DNA of 48,621 bases from Candidatus Merdicola faecigallinarum. GTDB lineage: Bacteria; Bacillota; Clostridia; TANB77; CAG-508. Positions 1-8,226 of this stretch are shown here, in pieces. Both the position numbers and the translations under genes were made by a program. Every line of letters begins with the position of its first letter. Position 1 is the first letter of the stretch. The notes beneath the pieces were generated by a model, which had not been told where the DNA came from, made no database searches, and saw only the letters and a program-made list of their open reading frames with translations. The DNA is taken from positions 1 through 48,621 of the forward strand of contig DVNH01000021.1 in NCBI GenBank assembly GCA_018714565.1. The letters run 5' to 3'.

Positions 1-791
1 ACATCATCTTTTAATATTTCAAAATGTAAATGACTTTCATCTGCGATTTCAAATGTTGCTGTATTTCCTACTGTTCCTATTGTTTGTCCTTTACTTACCT
101 TTTCTCCTACCACAACAAACTCAGCAGTTAATAAATTAGAATATACCGATTTATATCCATTTGTGTGTTCAATAATAACTGTTAAACCATATCTCGGATC
201 ATTTTTGATTGCTTTTACCGTTCCTTCTTCTGCTGCTTTTACAACAGTGGTCTTTTCTGCTTTTATATCGATTCCTAAATGGGTAGTCCATTCATTTAAT
301 GTTTCTGAAAAAATCAAATTTTCTTTTCCATATGCTTTTATAATTTCTCCTTCGACTGGCTTCGCAAATTCAGGATCTTTTACCTCTTGTTTCTTCGTCT
401 CTTCTTTCTTTGTTTCCTCTTTTGATGTTTTTTCTTCCTTTTCAGATGTTTTTTGCTCCTTTACCGTATTTTCTAAAACTTTATTTTCCACTTCCATATT
501 GCTTGTATTAATTGCAATCTTTTCTGTTACTTCATTTGTTTGGTTTGAAATTTCATTTACATTCTTTCCTATTTGGCTACTTGCTTGCTTTAATGCATTG
601 GAATCTGTCTGATTCTCACTTTCTGCAATAGATTCAATATCTGTTTTTGCTGTCTGCGAATTTTCCTTAGCATGGTTTCCATAAATAATAATAGCTACAA
701 TCAGTGCAATAATGACAAGTCCTATTATTGCTCCTGATACATACATTGTATTTTTCGAAAATCTTTTACCTTGTAGTTTTTCTCTTCTCAT
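1..791 (-). CDS. spoIIQ: SpoIIQ-like M23 peptidase, partial (3' end outside the window)
   Basis: The minus-strand frame opens at an ATG at 791 preceded by a strong AGGAGG site and runs off the left edge after 263 codons. The N-terminus is short and basic, followed by one membrane segment (about residues 14-34), a long Lys/Glu/Thr-rich linker, and an M23/LytM domain. Both zinc motifs are visible: HLGID and HLHFEI. Clostridial SpoIIQ keeps these catalytic residues, whereas the Bacillus protein has lost part of them. SpoIIQ sits in the forespore membrane and pairs with SpoIIIAH across the intermembrane space during engulfment. It lies directly downstream of spoIID, as in other Clostridia. A generic M23 endopeptidase is the alternative, but the context favours SpoIIQ. 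Confidence 0.8.
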   Translation of the reverse strand, partial: MRREKLQGKRFSKNTMYVSGAIIGLVIIALIVAIIIYGNHAKENSQTAKTDIESIAESENQTDSNALKQASSQIGKNVNEISNQTNEVTEKIAINTSNMEVENKVLENTVKEQKTSEKEEKTSKEETKKEETKKQEVKDPEFAKPVEGEIIKAYGKENLIFSETLNEWTTHLGIDIKAEKTTVVKAAEEGTVKAIKNDPRYGLTVIIEHTNGYKSVYSNLLTAEFVVVGEKVSKGQTIGTVGNTATFEIADESHLHFEILKDD

Positions 792-857
792 AATCTTTCC
801 TCCTATTTTTCTTTAGTAAAAGTATTTCCTTATTTGAGAAATTTATACAATTGGTTT

Positions 858-1883
858 TTATAAATCTTTAATTTCAATTCCTTGATAAAAATGTTTTATA
901 ATTTCTTCATAATTGCTTCCTGATTTTGCCATACTATCCGCTCCTGTTTGGCTCATTCCAATTCCATGCCCATAACCTTTTACTTTAAATTTAATATTAT
1001 TACCACTCATTTCTATCTCAAAATTCGCTGATTTTAATCCTATAAGTGTTCTTATCTCTACTCCAGATAAGTTTAAATTTCCTACTTTCAGTGTTTTTAC
1101 TCGATTACTTTGTGTATACTCCAAAACTTTTATACAGTCACTTGCATTCCAATCAATTTGAAAATCCGAATGTTTTTCTCTTATCTTATTTTCCAACTCA
1201 CTTCTGGTTACTGTTACTTCTGAATAATATTGTTCATATCCCTCTTCTCCTGCAGTTTGTACTGCTTGTAAATAAGGATATCCGCTTCCTCCCCATACAT
1301 TAATTGGGATTTCTGTCATTCCTCCACTATTTGAATGAAAAAAGGCATTAATTGGTTCATTCTCATATGTAATGATCTTTCCATGTGTGCTATCCACAGC
1401 TTCTACAATTTTATTCCAATTCTGTTCTCTTACCTCTTCTTCCCATCTTGCCATTCGATCTTCCTTTGTAATCCAAGCTTGGCAACAAGCTGAATTATCG
1501 CAAATATCAGCATTATCATGTTTTCTATGATTTACTTTATACATTGTATATGTTCTTGCAACTACTGCTTGCGCTTTTAGTGCTTCTAATTCAAAAGTTG
1601 CTGGCATTTCACTAGAAACAACTCCATATAAATAAGTATCTAAAGAAATCTCTTCTACTTGATTTGTTTTATAGTGTAATAGAGTTATTTTTCTATCTTG
1701 CTTTTCACTTTTTTCTTGTTTCTCCTCTAATTCTCCCTTCTGCTGTGTAGATTTTTCTATGATTTGATTTTCTACTAAAGTGTTCGAAGCTACTGCCAAA
1801 TTTTCAAATCGTTTTACTCCTAATATTGGAATTAAAAAACACACTAATACAAGTAAAATAATATACCCAATAATCTTTTTCAA
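858..1883 (-). CDS. spoIID: stage II sporulation protein D, peptidoglycan lytic transglycosylase
   Basis: This 341-residue protein has an N-terminal membrane anchor (residues 3-22), a charged linker, and the SpoIID/LytB domain. Recognisable motifs are the YLYGVVSSEMP segment with the catalytic glutamate, AVVARTY, the GGxTE-like SGGMTE, and a C-terminal GYGHGIGMSQ. SpoIID cleaves glycan strands in the mother cell with SpoIIP and SpoIIM to thin septal peptidoglycan and drive engulfment. It lies 32 bases after sigF and before spoIIQ, so it may be transcribed with the spoIIA block. Length and motif order match the family well. Confidence 0.95.
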   Translation of the reverse strand: MKKIIGYIILLVLVCFLIPILGVKRFENLAVASNTLVENQIIEKSTQQKGELEEKQEKSEKQDRKITLLHYKTNQVEEISLDTYLYGVVSSEMPATFELEALKAQAVVARTYTMYKVNHRKHDNADICDNSACCQAWITKEDRMARWEEEVREQNWNKIVEAVDSTHGKIITYENEPINAFFHSNSGGMTEIPINVWGGSGYPYLQAVQTAGEEGYEQYYSEVTVTRSELENKIREKHSDFQIDWNASDCIKVLEYTQSNRVKTLKVGNLNLSGVEIRTLIGLKSANFEIEMSGNNIKFKVKGYGHGIGMSQTGADSMAKSGSNYEEIIKHFYQGIEIKDL

Positions 1884-1915
1884 TCTTTCCTCCTATAAAT
1901 GTATTTATATGTATT

Positions 1916-2635
1916 TTATGAAATCAATTTATTTCTCATACTATTTAATACTCTTTTTTCGATTCTAGATACCTGTACTTGAGATATTCCTAAGATGTTT
2001 GCTACTTGCATCTGGGTTTTTTGCTTATAATATCTTAAAAGAATTATTTCTTTTTCTTTCTCGTCTAAACTTTGAATTAGTTCTTTTATTGAAATTTTAT
2101 TAACAATTTTCTCTGCTTCATCTTCTTGATCTGAAAGTTTGTCCAATAAACATGCTTTTCCATCTTTACTTTGATTCTCTGCATAGATAGATTCAATTGG
2201 ATTCATGGAATCTAGAACTGTTGCTACTTCTTCTTTTGTGATCTTTAATGTTTCAGCAATTTGATTGACTGTGATATCTTCTCCATATTGATTAAAATAC
2301 GCCTTTTGTATTTCTTTAATTTTGATTCCTAATTCTTTCATACTTCTACTTACTTTTATCATTCCATCATCTCGAATAAACCTTTTTATTTCTCCTAATA
2401 TATAAGGAACAGCATATGTGGATAACTGCACCTCGTATTCTGCATTAAAACGTTTAATTGCTTTAATAAATCCCATTGTTCCTATTTGGTATAAATCTTC
2501 TAATTCGTGTCCTCTTCCGATAAATCTTTTTACAATACTCCAAATTAATCCAGAATTCTTCTCAATTAACTCTGTCATTTTTTCTTGATCATCCTGCTGT
2601 GCCTTAATAATATCTTCTGTTCTATTCTCATACAT
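1916..2635 (-). CDS. sigF: RNA polymerase sigma-F factor
   Basis: The protein is 239 residues from the ATG at 2635, which has AAAGGAG 8 bases upstream; an 11-residue extension would overlap the end of spoIIAB and lacks a site. Region 2 is clear (DLYQIGTMGFIKAIKRF, then the YAVPYILGEIKRFIRDDG segment), followed by region 3 (residues 95-150) and a region 4 helix-turn-helix (MQVANILGISQVQVSRIEKR). Sigma-F is the first forespore-specific sigma factor and is held inactive by SpoIIAB. It ends the spoIIAA-spoIIAB-sigF operon, starting 13 bases after spoIIAB. SigG is the closest relative; the operon position decides for SigF. Confidence 0.95.
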   Translation of the reverse strand: MYENRTEDIIKAQQDDQEKMTELIEKNSGLIWSIVKRFIGRGHELEDLYQIGTMGFIKAIKRFNAEYEVQLSTYAVPYILGEIKRFIRDDGMIKVSRSMKELGIKIKEIQKAYFNQYGEDITVNQIAETLKITKEEVATVLDSMNPIESIYAENQSKDGKACLLDKLSDQEDEAEKIVNKISIKELIQSLDEKEKEIILLRYYKQKTQMQVANILGISQVQVSRIEKRVLNSMRNKLIS

Positions 2636-2648
2636 GTGTATTCTCCTT

Positions 2649-3128
2649 TTAGCTTTCTTGATTTTCAAAAGGACGATTTGTTTCTTCTTGTTTTTCTTCT
2701 TTTTTTAGCATCTTTTTCATTGTTACTTTTGTTCCTAGCCCCACAACAGATTCTACTTTTACTTCATCCATAAAGCTTTCCATAATTGTAAATCCCATTC
2801 CAGATCTTTCTAGGTCTGGCTTTGTTGTGTATAATGGTTGCTTTGCAAGTTTAATATCTTCAATCCCTTTTCCCGTATCTGCTACTTCTATCTGAATCAT
2901 TCCAGCAAATATTTTGGCAGTTATCTTCACGATCCCTTCTGTATTTTCATATCCATGAATAATACTATTTGTTACTGCCTCAGATACTGCTGTTTTTATA
3001 TCTGCTAATTCTTCAATTGTTGGATCTAATTGAGCTGCAAAAGCTGCAACTGTAATTCTTGCAAAAGATTCATTATTGGATTTACTTAAAAATTCTACTT
3101 TCATCTCATTGTCATATAAACTTTTCAT
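2649..3128 (-). CDS. spoIIAB: anti-sigma-F factor SpoIIAB, serine kinase
   Basis: This 159-residue GHKL-family kinase shows the N box ([11 protein letters not shown]), the G1 box DTGKGI and the G2 box SGMGF, in the usual spacing. SpoIIAB binds and inhibits sigma-F and phosphorylates SpoIIAA on serine. The C-terminus carries a charged tail of about 20 residues ([11 protein letters not shown]) that is longer than in Bacillus subtilis SpoIIAB. It sits between spoIIAA and sigF as expected. The partner spoIIAA upstream is frame-disrupted (see that entry), which makes the state of this regulatory switch notable. Confidence 0.95.
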   Translation of the reverse strand: MKSLYDNEMKVEFLSKSNNESFARITVAAFAAQLDPTIEELADIKTAVSEAVTNSIIHGYENTEGIVKITAKIFAGMIQIEVADTGKGIEDIKLAKQPLYTTKPDLERSGMGFTIMESFMDEVKVESVVGLGTKVTMKKMLKKEEKQEETNRPFENQES

Positions 3129-3142
3129 TTTTCCCTTCCTTT

Positions 3143-3479
3143 CTATCCTTCTTTTGTTTTCATCTCGAATGTTTCATAAATTGGTATTAATTTCGATATT
3201 CCGCACATTTCTAATACTTTTTTTATATTTTTCTTTACATTAATTAATCCCATCTCTCCTCCTATCATTTTTATAATTTTATATCTTCCGAAGTAGTAAT
3301 CCTATTCCAGCACTATCCATGAAGCCAACACAATCAAAATTAAATATAACTCTTTTAGGCAAATATCTTTCAATTTCATAATCCGCTTTCCTCCTTATTT
3401 CTTCTGCTTTATGATGATCAATTTCTTCTGCAAGATCAAATAATAACAGCTTGTCCTTTTCAAAATATTTACTTGTCAC
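3143..3479 (-). CDS. spoIIAA: anti-sigma-F factor antagonist SpoIIAA, interrupted by a single-base frame break
   Basis: The frame opens with GTG at 3479 behind a GGAGGG site. It encodes a STAS domain up to [11 protein letters not shown], which includes the serine phosphorylated by SpoIIAB. It then hits CGG AAG ATA TAA and stops at 66 residues. Skipping one base (the C opposite 3290) restores GIGLLLGRYK followed by MIGGEMGL and a normal C-terminus ending in a TAG at 3143-3145, for 111 residues, the usual family length. So the complete gene is present and only one base is out of register. The break lies at CTT CGG AAG and not in a homopolymer. It may be a sequencing error, a real mutation, or a +1 ribosomal shift; the same heptamer occurs at the break in the TPR gene near 15040. 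Confidence 0.9.
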
Positions 3480-3507
3480 TTAAAAGTCCCTCCTTTTTTC
3501 TTGTGTT

Positions 3508-3536
3508 ATTATAATTCATTTGGTATTTTTTTCCAA
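3508..3536 (-). promoter_or_regulatory. promoter of the spoIIA operon
   Basis: On the minus strand TTGGAA (3531-3536) and a perfect TATAAT (3508-3513) are separated by 17 bases, about 30 bases before the spoIIAA GTG. The overlapping GGAAAAA and GAAT elements also resemble a sigma-H promoter with slightly short spacing. The Bacillus spoIIA operon uses sigma-H, so dual recognition is possible but not shown. Confidence 0.6.
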
Positions 3537-3715
3537 TAGCGAATTTTAGGAAGTTTTGCCGTTTTTTTGGAACTTTTTTTCATTTTTCGACATGTATTTT
3601 TTTGTCGTTTTTTGTCTTACGATTTTTCTATTTTTTTCCATTTATTTCTTTACTTTCTCTTTTTCTTCTTCTATAATAGATCTACTATTAACAATCAATA
3701 AAAAAGGAGATTCTC

Positions 3716-3895
3716 ATGAAAGAAAAAACAAACGAAGTAAAAAACGTACCTCAAATTCAGAAAAAAACTCAGAATGAAATCCAGCAAATACGGGATGTGG
3801 AAAGTTGGAATCGGTTCCTTGCCAAAAAAGGAATTGGCTATTTGAGAAACCCAACCCCCGACTGCCATTTTAATTTCGATTCAATTTTGCTCTAA
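3716..3895 (+). CDS. small hypothetical protein (59 aa)
   Basis: The ATG at 3716 has AAAAAAGGAGA six bases upstream. A TTTACT (3649-3654), 17 bases, TATAAT (3672-3677) promoter lies about 40 bases before it, and a hairpin terminator follows at 3910. The 59-residue product is basic and Gln/Asn-rich at the N-terminus, then contains WNRFLAKKGIGYL and a Cys-His near the end. I recognise no family. It uses two CGG codons, which native genes here avoid, so it is either foreign or not translated; a short structured RNA expressed from this promoter is the alternative. Confidence 0.45.
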   Translation: MKEKTNEVKNVPQIQKKTQNEIQQIRDVESWNRFLAKKGIGYLRNPTPDCHFNFDSILL

Positions 3896-3909
3896 GATTT
3901 CGAAACTCA

Positions 3910-3947
3910 AAAACCCCCGATATGAATAATTTCATATCGAGGGTTTT
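3910..3947. terminator. bidirectional hairpin terminator
   Basis: Arms AAAACCCCCGATATGAA and TTCATATCGAGGGTTTT pair with one mismatch across a 3-4 base loop. A T-run follows on the minus strand (serving valS, beyond the repeat) and a shorter one on the plus strand (serving the small ORF). Confidence 0.8.
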
Positions 3948-3955
3948 CCTCTTCT

Positions 3956-4060
3956 ATTACGTAGAAAATTTCTAACAAAATTTCTGAAGTAACAAAGTTA
4001 AATTTCCTTAAGTGTGCGATTGCAAAGCAATCTGTATATATGGCGAAGTCACTTTTCTTA
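3956..4060 (-). repeat. dispersed three-hairpin intergenic element, copy 1
   Basis: This 105 bp copy runs from ATTAC to TTCTTA. It contains GATTGC-AAA-GCAATC and TGGC-GAA-GTCA hairpins plus a weaker TTAC...GTAA hairpin. Read on the minus strand, its first bases supply the TAA stop codon of valS (4058-4060). Other copies are at 15788, 44436 and 46972. Confidence 0.85.
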
Positions 4061-6739
4061 TCTTTTTAAACTTTCTAATCTTGCTTTTGTTTGTTCTAAT
4101 AGTTGTTCATATTTCTGTAACTTTTCTTTTTCTTCTTGCACTTTTGCCTGTGGTGCTTTTTCTACAAATCCCGGATTGCTTAGCATTTTCCTTGCTCTTT
4201 GCACTTCTGCTTCTAGATTTATCATTTCCTTTTCCATTCTTTGTATTTCTTCTTGCAAATCTACTAACTCTTCAAATGGAATATATACTTCAATTGTTTC
4301 CGTCAAAATGGAAATCGCATTTTCTGGTATTGTATCTTTTTCTTTTTGAATTATAATTTCATTTGCAAAACCTAACTTCTTCAATATTTCTTTTGACTCT
4401 AATATCCAATTGGAATCTTCTTTTGTTACAAAAATCAACTTTGATTTTTTACTTGGATGAACATTCATATTTGCTCTTATATTTCGAATTCCAATAATAA
4501 TTTCTTTTAATTTTTCTACTAGTTGTTCTTCTTCATCAAAATCAAAAGTTTCTTTTGCTGTTGGCCATTTTGAAACCATTAATTCTTTCTCGTTATACTT
4601 AACTAATTTTTCATATAATTCTGACGTAACAAAAGGCATAAAAGGATGTAATAATTTTAAAGAAATTCCAAATACATAATCTAATACAAAACATACTTGT
4701 ACCTTTTCTTTTCTATCCTCACTATATAACCTTGTTTTTACCATTTCAATATACCAATCACAGAACTCATTCCAAATAAAGTTATATATTTTGTCTAGTG
4801 CAATTCCCAAATCATAACTCTCAATATTTCTTGTAACTTCTGCAATTAATTTTTCTAATCGATTGATAATCCATTTATCCTCTAATCGAATAGAGTCTTT
4901 TTTCATTTGATGTGATTCTTTATCATAATTTTCTTCCTTAAAGCGAATAATTTCTTCATCTTCTACCATATTCATCGTAATAAATTTAGCTGCATTCCAT
5001 ATTTTATTTGCAAAATTAGAAGCTTGTTCTAATTTTTCTGGCATATAGCGAATATCATTTCCCATCGTGGTACCAGATAAAACAGAAAATCTAAGACTAT
5101 CCGCTCCATATTGGTCAATTACCTCTATTGGATCAATTCCATTTCCAAGGCTCTTTGACATTTTTCTTCCCTGGCTATCCCTTACAATACCATGTATTAA
5201 TACATCTTTAAATGGTTTTTGCTTTGTTAATTCTAAGCTTGATACAATCATTCTAGAAACCCAAAATGTAATAATATCATATGCAGTTACTAATACATTT
5301 GTTGGGAAAAAAGTATTTAAATCTTCTGTATTATTTGGCCAGCCTAAAGTCGAAAATGGCCAAAGTGCAGAACTAAACCAAGTATCTAACGTATCTTCAT
5401 CTTGTCTTAATTGTTTGCATCCACATTTTTCACACTTTTCTGGCATCGTCTTTGCTACATGAATATGTCCACATTCTTCACAATAATATGCTGGAATTCT
5501 ATGCCCCCACCATAATTGTCTTGAAATACACCAATCTTGAATATGTTCCATCCAATTAAAATACATTTTTTCATATTTCTTTGGAATGAATTTAATTTCT
5601 TCGTTTCTAACCGCTTCTAATGCTGGTTTTACAAGCTCTTCCATTTTTACAAACCACTGATCTGATATCTTAGGTTCGATTGTATTTTTGCATCTCTCAC
5701 ATTTTCCTACATTATGCGTATATTCTTCTTCTTTTACTAATACCCCTAGTTCTTTTAGTTTTTCTACTATTTTTTCTCTCGCTTCTAATAAATCCATTCC
5801 ACTATATTCTGGTACTAGATTTCCCATTTTAAAGTTTTCATCAAACACTTCAATAATCTCTAGATTATGTCTTAAGCCTGCTTGATAGTCATTCATATCG
5901 TGAGCTGGTGTAATTTTTACTGCCCCTGTTCCAAATTCTTTTTCAACAAATGGATCTGCTATAATCGGAATTTCTTTATTCATAATAGGAAGAATACATT
6001 TCTTACCCACCAATTTTTTATATCTCTCATCGTCTGGATGGACTGCAACAGCAGTATCTCCTAGCATTGTTTCTGGTCTTGTTGTTGCAACAATAATACT
6101 TTCATCTTCTCCTGCCACTGGATAACGAATATGCCATAAATGTGTTTTTTCTTCTTTATATTCTACTTCAATATCGGAAACAGATGTATTGCAATTTGTA
6201 CACCAGTTTACCATTCTTTTCCCTTTATATATATAGCCTTTATTATACAAATCAATAAATTGTTCTAAAACAGCTTCTGAAAGACCTTCGTCTAAGGTAA
6301 ATCTTCTTCTGTCCCAATCACAAGAACATCCTAATTTTCTTTGTTGTTCTTGAATCGTTCCTCCATAATGTTTCGTCCAATCCCATGCTTCTTCTAGGAA
6401 TTTTTCTCTTCCTAATTCATATTTATTCTTTCCTTCACTCTTAATCTTTTGAACTACTTTCATTTCTGTAGAAATAGAAGCATGATCTGAACCCGGAAGC
6501 CACAAGGTATTATATCCTTGCATTCTTTTAAAACGAATCAATATATCCTGTATTGTTCCATCTAATGCATGCCCCATATGTAATTTTCCTGTTACATTTG
6601 GTGGTGGCATCATAATACAATAACTCTCTTTTGTTTTATCCATACTAGGTTTAAAATAACCATTTTCTTCCCACATTTTATAACGTTTTTCCTCAAATTC
6701 TTTTGGATTATATGTTCCTTTTATTTCGTGATCTCCCAT
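4058..6739 (-). CDS. valS: valyl-tRNA synthetase
   Basis: This 893-residue class I synthetase has the HIGH-type motif in PPPNVTGKLHMGHA (around residue 50) and KMSKSLGNGIDP (around residue 525). The editing domain lies between them, zinc-like Cys pairs are present (CERC, CEECGH, CEKCGC), and the C-terminus is a coiled coil typical of ValRS (LQEEIQRMEKEM). It charges tRNA-Val in the cytoplasm. The start has AAGGAGG seven bases upstream. Expression is controlled by a T-box leader at 6809-7045. The stop codon lies inside repeat copy 1, so that element has inserted at the very end of the gene. Confidence 0.98.
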   Translation of the reverse strand: MGDHEIKGTYNPKEFEEKRYKMWEENGYFKPSMDKTKESYCIMMPPPNVTGKLHMGHALDGTIQDILIRFKRMQGYNTLWLPGSDHASISTEMKVVQKIKSEGKNKYELGREKFLEEAWDWTKHYGGTIQEQQRKLGCSCDWDRRRFTLDEGLSEAVLEQFIDLYNKGYIYKGKRMVNWCTNCNTSVSDIEVEYKEEKTHLWHIRYPVAGEDESIIVATTRPETMLGDTAVAVHPDDERYKKLVGKKCILPIMNKEIPIIADPFVEKEFGTGAVKITPAHDMNDYQAGLRHNLEIIEVFDENFKMGNLVPEYSGMDLLEAREKIVEKLKELGVLVKEEEYTHNVGKCERCKNTIEPKISDQWFVKMEELVKPALEAVRNEEIKFIPKKYEKMYFNWMEHIQDWCISRQLWWGHRIPAYYCEECGHIHVAKTMPEKCEKCGCKQLRQDEDTLDTWFSSALWPFSTLGWPNNTEDLNTFFPTNVLVTAYDIITFWVSRMIVSSLELTKQKPFKDVLIHGIVRDSQGRKMSKSLGNGIDPIEVIDQYGADSLRFSVLSGTTMGNDIRYMPEKLEQASNFANKIWNAAKFITMNMVEDEEIIRFKEENYDKESHQMKKDSIRLEDKWIINRLEKLIAEVTRNIESYDLGIALDKIYNFIWNEFCDWYIEMVKTRLYSEDRKEKVQVCFVLDYVFGISLKLLHPFMPFVTSELYEKLVKYNEKELMVSKWPTAKETFDFDEEEQLVEKLKEIIIGIRNIRANMNVHPSKKSKLIFVTKEDSNWILESKEILKKLGFANEIIIQKEKDTIPENAISILTETIEVYIPFEELVDLQEEIQRMEKEMINLEAEVQRARKMLSNPGFVEKAPQAKVQEEKEKLQKYEQLLEQTKARLESLKR

Positions 6740-6808
6740 TTTTCCTCCTTATCGTTTAAATATTTTATTTAAAATAACGCTGAATTGTCTTCTAATTTCT
6801 AGATAAAC

Positions 6809-7045
6809 AAAAATAACCTTACCCCATCTTAAGGGCAAAGTTATTCTTTGCGGTACCACCTTAAATTTACTATTTTATACTAAATAGCATCTTGGCTAAC
6901 TTTAACGCAGTTTATACGGATATATTTATTTTTAATTCATATATCAACTCTAAAGCTACCTTCTATATAGAAATTTCTTAAGAAGCTTCCAGCCTATGGC
7001 TTCTATTCTCTATCAGTTTTCTATATATACTCCTCTTTTTCTTCG
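6809..7045 (-). promoter_or_regulatory. T-box leader controlling valS
   Basis: The minus strand carries the T-box sequence GGTGGTACCGC (6850-6860). A terminator hairpin follows, AATAACTTTGCCC / GGGTAAGGTTATT plus TTTTT (6809-6845). Stem I starts near AGAGGAGTA (about 7035) and has a distal AGCCATAGGCTGGAAG segment with the GNTGGNA-type motif. On the 3' side of stem I, after CTATATAGAAG, a GTA triplet (6957-6959) fits a valine specifier. Uncharged tRNA-Val would stabilise the antiterminator and allow valS transcription. The specifier assignment rests on position and context; the T-box itself is clear. Confidence 0.92.
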
Positions 7046-7096
7046 TTTTTACTTATTTCTATTTTCATTATCTTCATTTCAATCTATGATACTTTT

Positions 7097-7414
7097 TTAA
7101 TCTTCATCAACAAAATTAAATTCATCTTTAAATTTTTCTTTAAACATTTCAAATACTTTGTTAAGTGTTTCTTCATCATCCACACTTACATAGCTTTCCA
7201 TGTCTTCTTCTCCCTCTGTATCTTCTACTTTTAAAATAACTACTTCGTCATTTTCTTCTTCATCTTCTGTTGGTAATAATACTACATATTCTTCCCCATC
7301 TAATTCTACTAGGTCTAGGAATTCAAATTTTACCTCATTTCCTTCTTCATCTGTTAAAGCAATAATATTATCTAATTCCTCTCCCATATCTGGTGTATTT
7401 AAATCTTCACTCAT
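7097..7414 (-). CDS. DUF1292 family acidic protein (YrzB-like)
   Basis: The product is 105 residues, very acidic and Glu/Asp-rich throughout, with segments such as ITLTDEEGNEVKFEFLDLVE-type and EYVVLLPTEDEE that mark DUF1292. The function of the family is unknown. It follows ireB and ruvX, the conserved yrzL-yrrK-yrzB order of Bacillota, which strongly supports the call. A good ribosome site precedes the ATG at 7414. The final residues (KDEFNFVDED) are intact, and the valS T-box follows about 50 bases downstream. Confidence 0.88.
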   Translation of the reverse strand: MSEDLNTPDMGEELDNIIALTDEEGNEVKFEFLDLVELDGEEYVVLLPTEDEEENDEVVILKVEDTEGEEDMESYVSVDDEETLNKVFEMFKEKFKDEFNFVDED

Positions 7415-7531
7415 AATTTTCTCCTTTCTATTTTTACTTTATATATTAACTATTTTCAATATTAATAACATTTATTACTGTACTATTTCAATACCTTATT
7501 ATTTTCAAATTTAATTTTCATATACCATTTT

Positions 7532-7951
7532 TTAGCCATTTTTTTGATTCATATAACTTTCTAAAATGTATACAGCGGCTAAAGTATCAACAATTCCTCT
7601 TTTCTTATGCTTATTAATATTTAAATCATTCATTGTTTTATGTGCTTGTACTGTCGTTAATCTTTCATCCATGGTATCTATTTTTAAAAAATTAAATTTG
7701 CATTTTAATTTATGAATAAATTCCTCTGTTTTTTGTGCTCTTACTGTTTTTTCCCCTTTTAAATTAAGAGGCATCCCAACAACTAAGGTGTCAATTTCAT
7801 AAACTTTCAACAATTCCTCTAAACGTTTTAAGATTAATTTATCATTATTCTTATGATAGATTGTTTCTAAGCCTTGAGCTGTTATTCCAAGTGGATCTGT
7901 AATTGCAATTCCTACTCTCGCCTCTCCATAATCAATTGCTAGTATCCTCAT
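7532..7951 (-). CDS. ruvX: RuvX/YqgF family Holliday junction resolvase-like protein
   Basis: This 139-residue RNase H-fold protein starts [17 protein letters not shown], carrying the first catalytic aspartate. VVGMPLNL and MDERLTT follow, with the conserved glutamate and aspartate, and a C-terminal DTLAAVYILE. Family members are linked to 16S rRNA 5' processing and to Holliday junction resolution. The start overlaps the ireB stop by one base (TAATG), so the two are translationally coupled. Length and motifs are normal for the family. Confidence 0.95.
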   Translation of the reverse strand: MRILAIDYGEARVGIAITDPLGITAQGLETIYHKNNDKLILKRLEELLKVYEIDTLVVGMPLNLKGEKTVRAQKTEEFIHKLKCKFNFLKIDTMDERLTTVQAHKTMNDLNINKHKKRGIVDTLAAVYILESYMNQKNG

Positions 7952-8205
7952 TAATCATCCAACCCTATATAATTTTTTACCATTTTTTCTAATAGTTCGT
8001 CACGTTCAATTAATCGAATTTTATTTCTAGCATCTTTATGGCTTGTAATATATGTTGGATCTCCAGATAGGATATAGCCTACAATTTGGTTAATTGGATT
8101 ATATCCTTTTTCATCTAAAGCTTGATATACATCTTTTAGAATCTCTCTTACTTTTACATTTTTGTCCCTCTCTACTTTGAAGCTCATTGTTTCATCCATA
8201 TTCAT
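7951..8205 (-). CDS. ireB: IreB family regulatory phosphoprotein (UPF0297)
   Basis: The 84-residue product matches UPF0297/YrzL: an N-terminal TMSFKVE, then [35 protein letters not shown] core in two parts and [19 protein letters not shown]. Enterococcal IreB is phosphorylated by the PASTA kinase IreK on N-terminal threonines and tunes cephalosporin resistance; a Thr lies at the expected place. I chose the ATG at 8205, seven bases after AGGAGG, over the ATG at 8211 that abuts the ribosome site. It leads the ireB-ruvX-DUF1292 set. Confidence 0.93.
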   Translation of the reverse strand: MNMDETMSFKVERDKNVKVREILKDVYQALDEKGYNPINQIVGYILSGDPTYITSHKDARNKIRLIERDELLEKMVKNYIGLDD

Positions 8206-8226
8206 ACCCATTCCTCCTTTAATCTT

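Noticed and set aside
6781..7060. Possible small genes in the valS leader
   Set aside because: The region is fully accounted for by the T-box stems, the antiterminator and the terminator.
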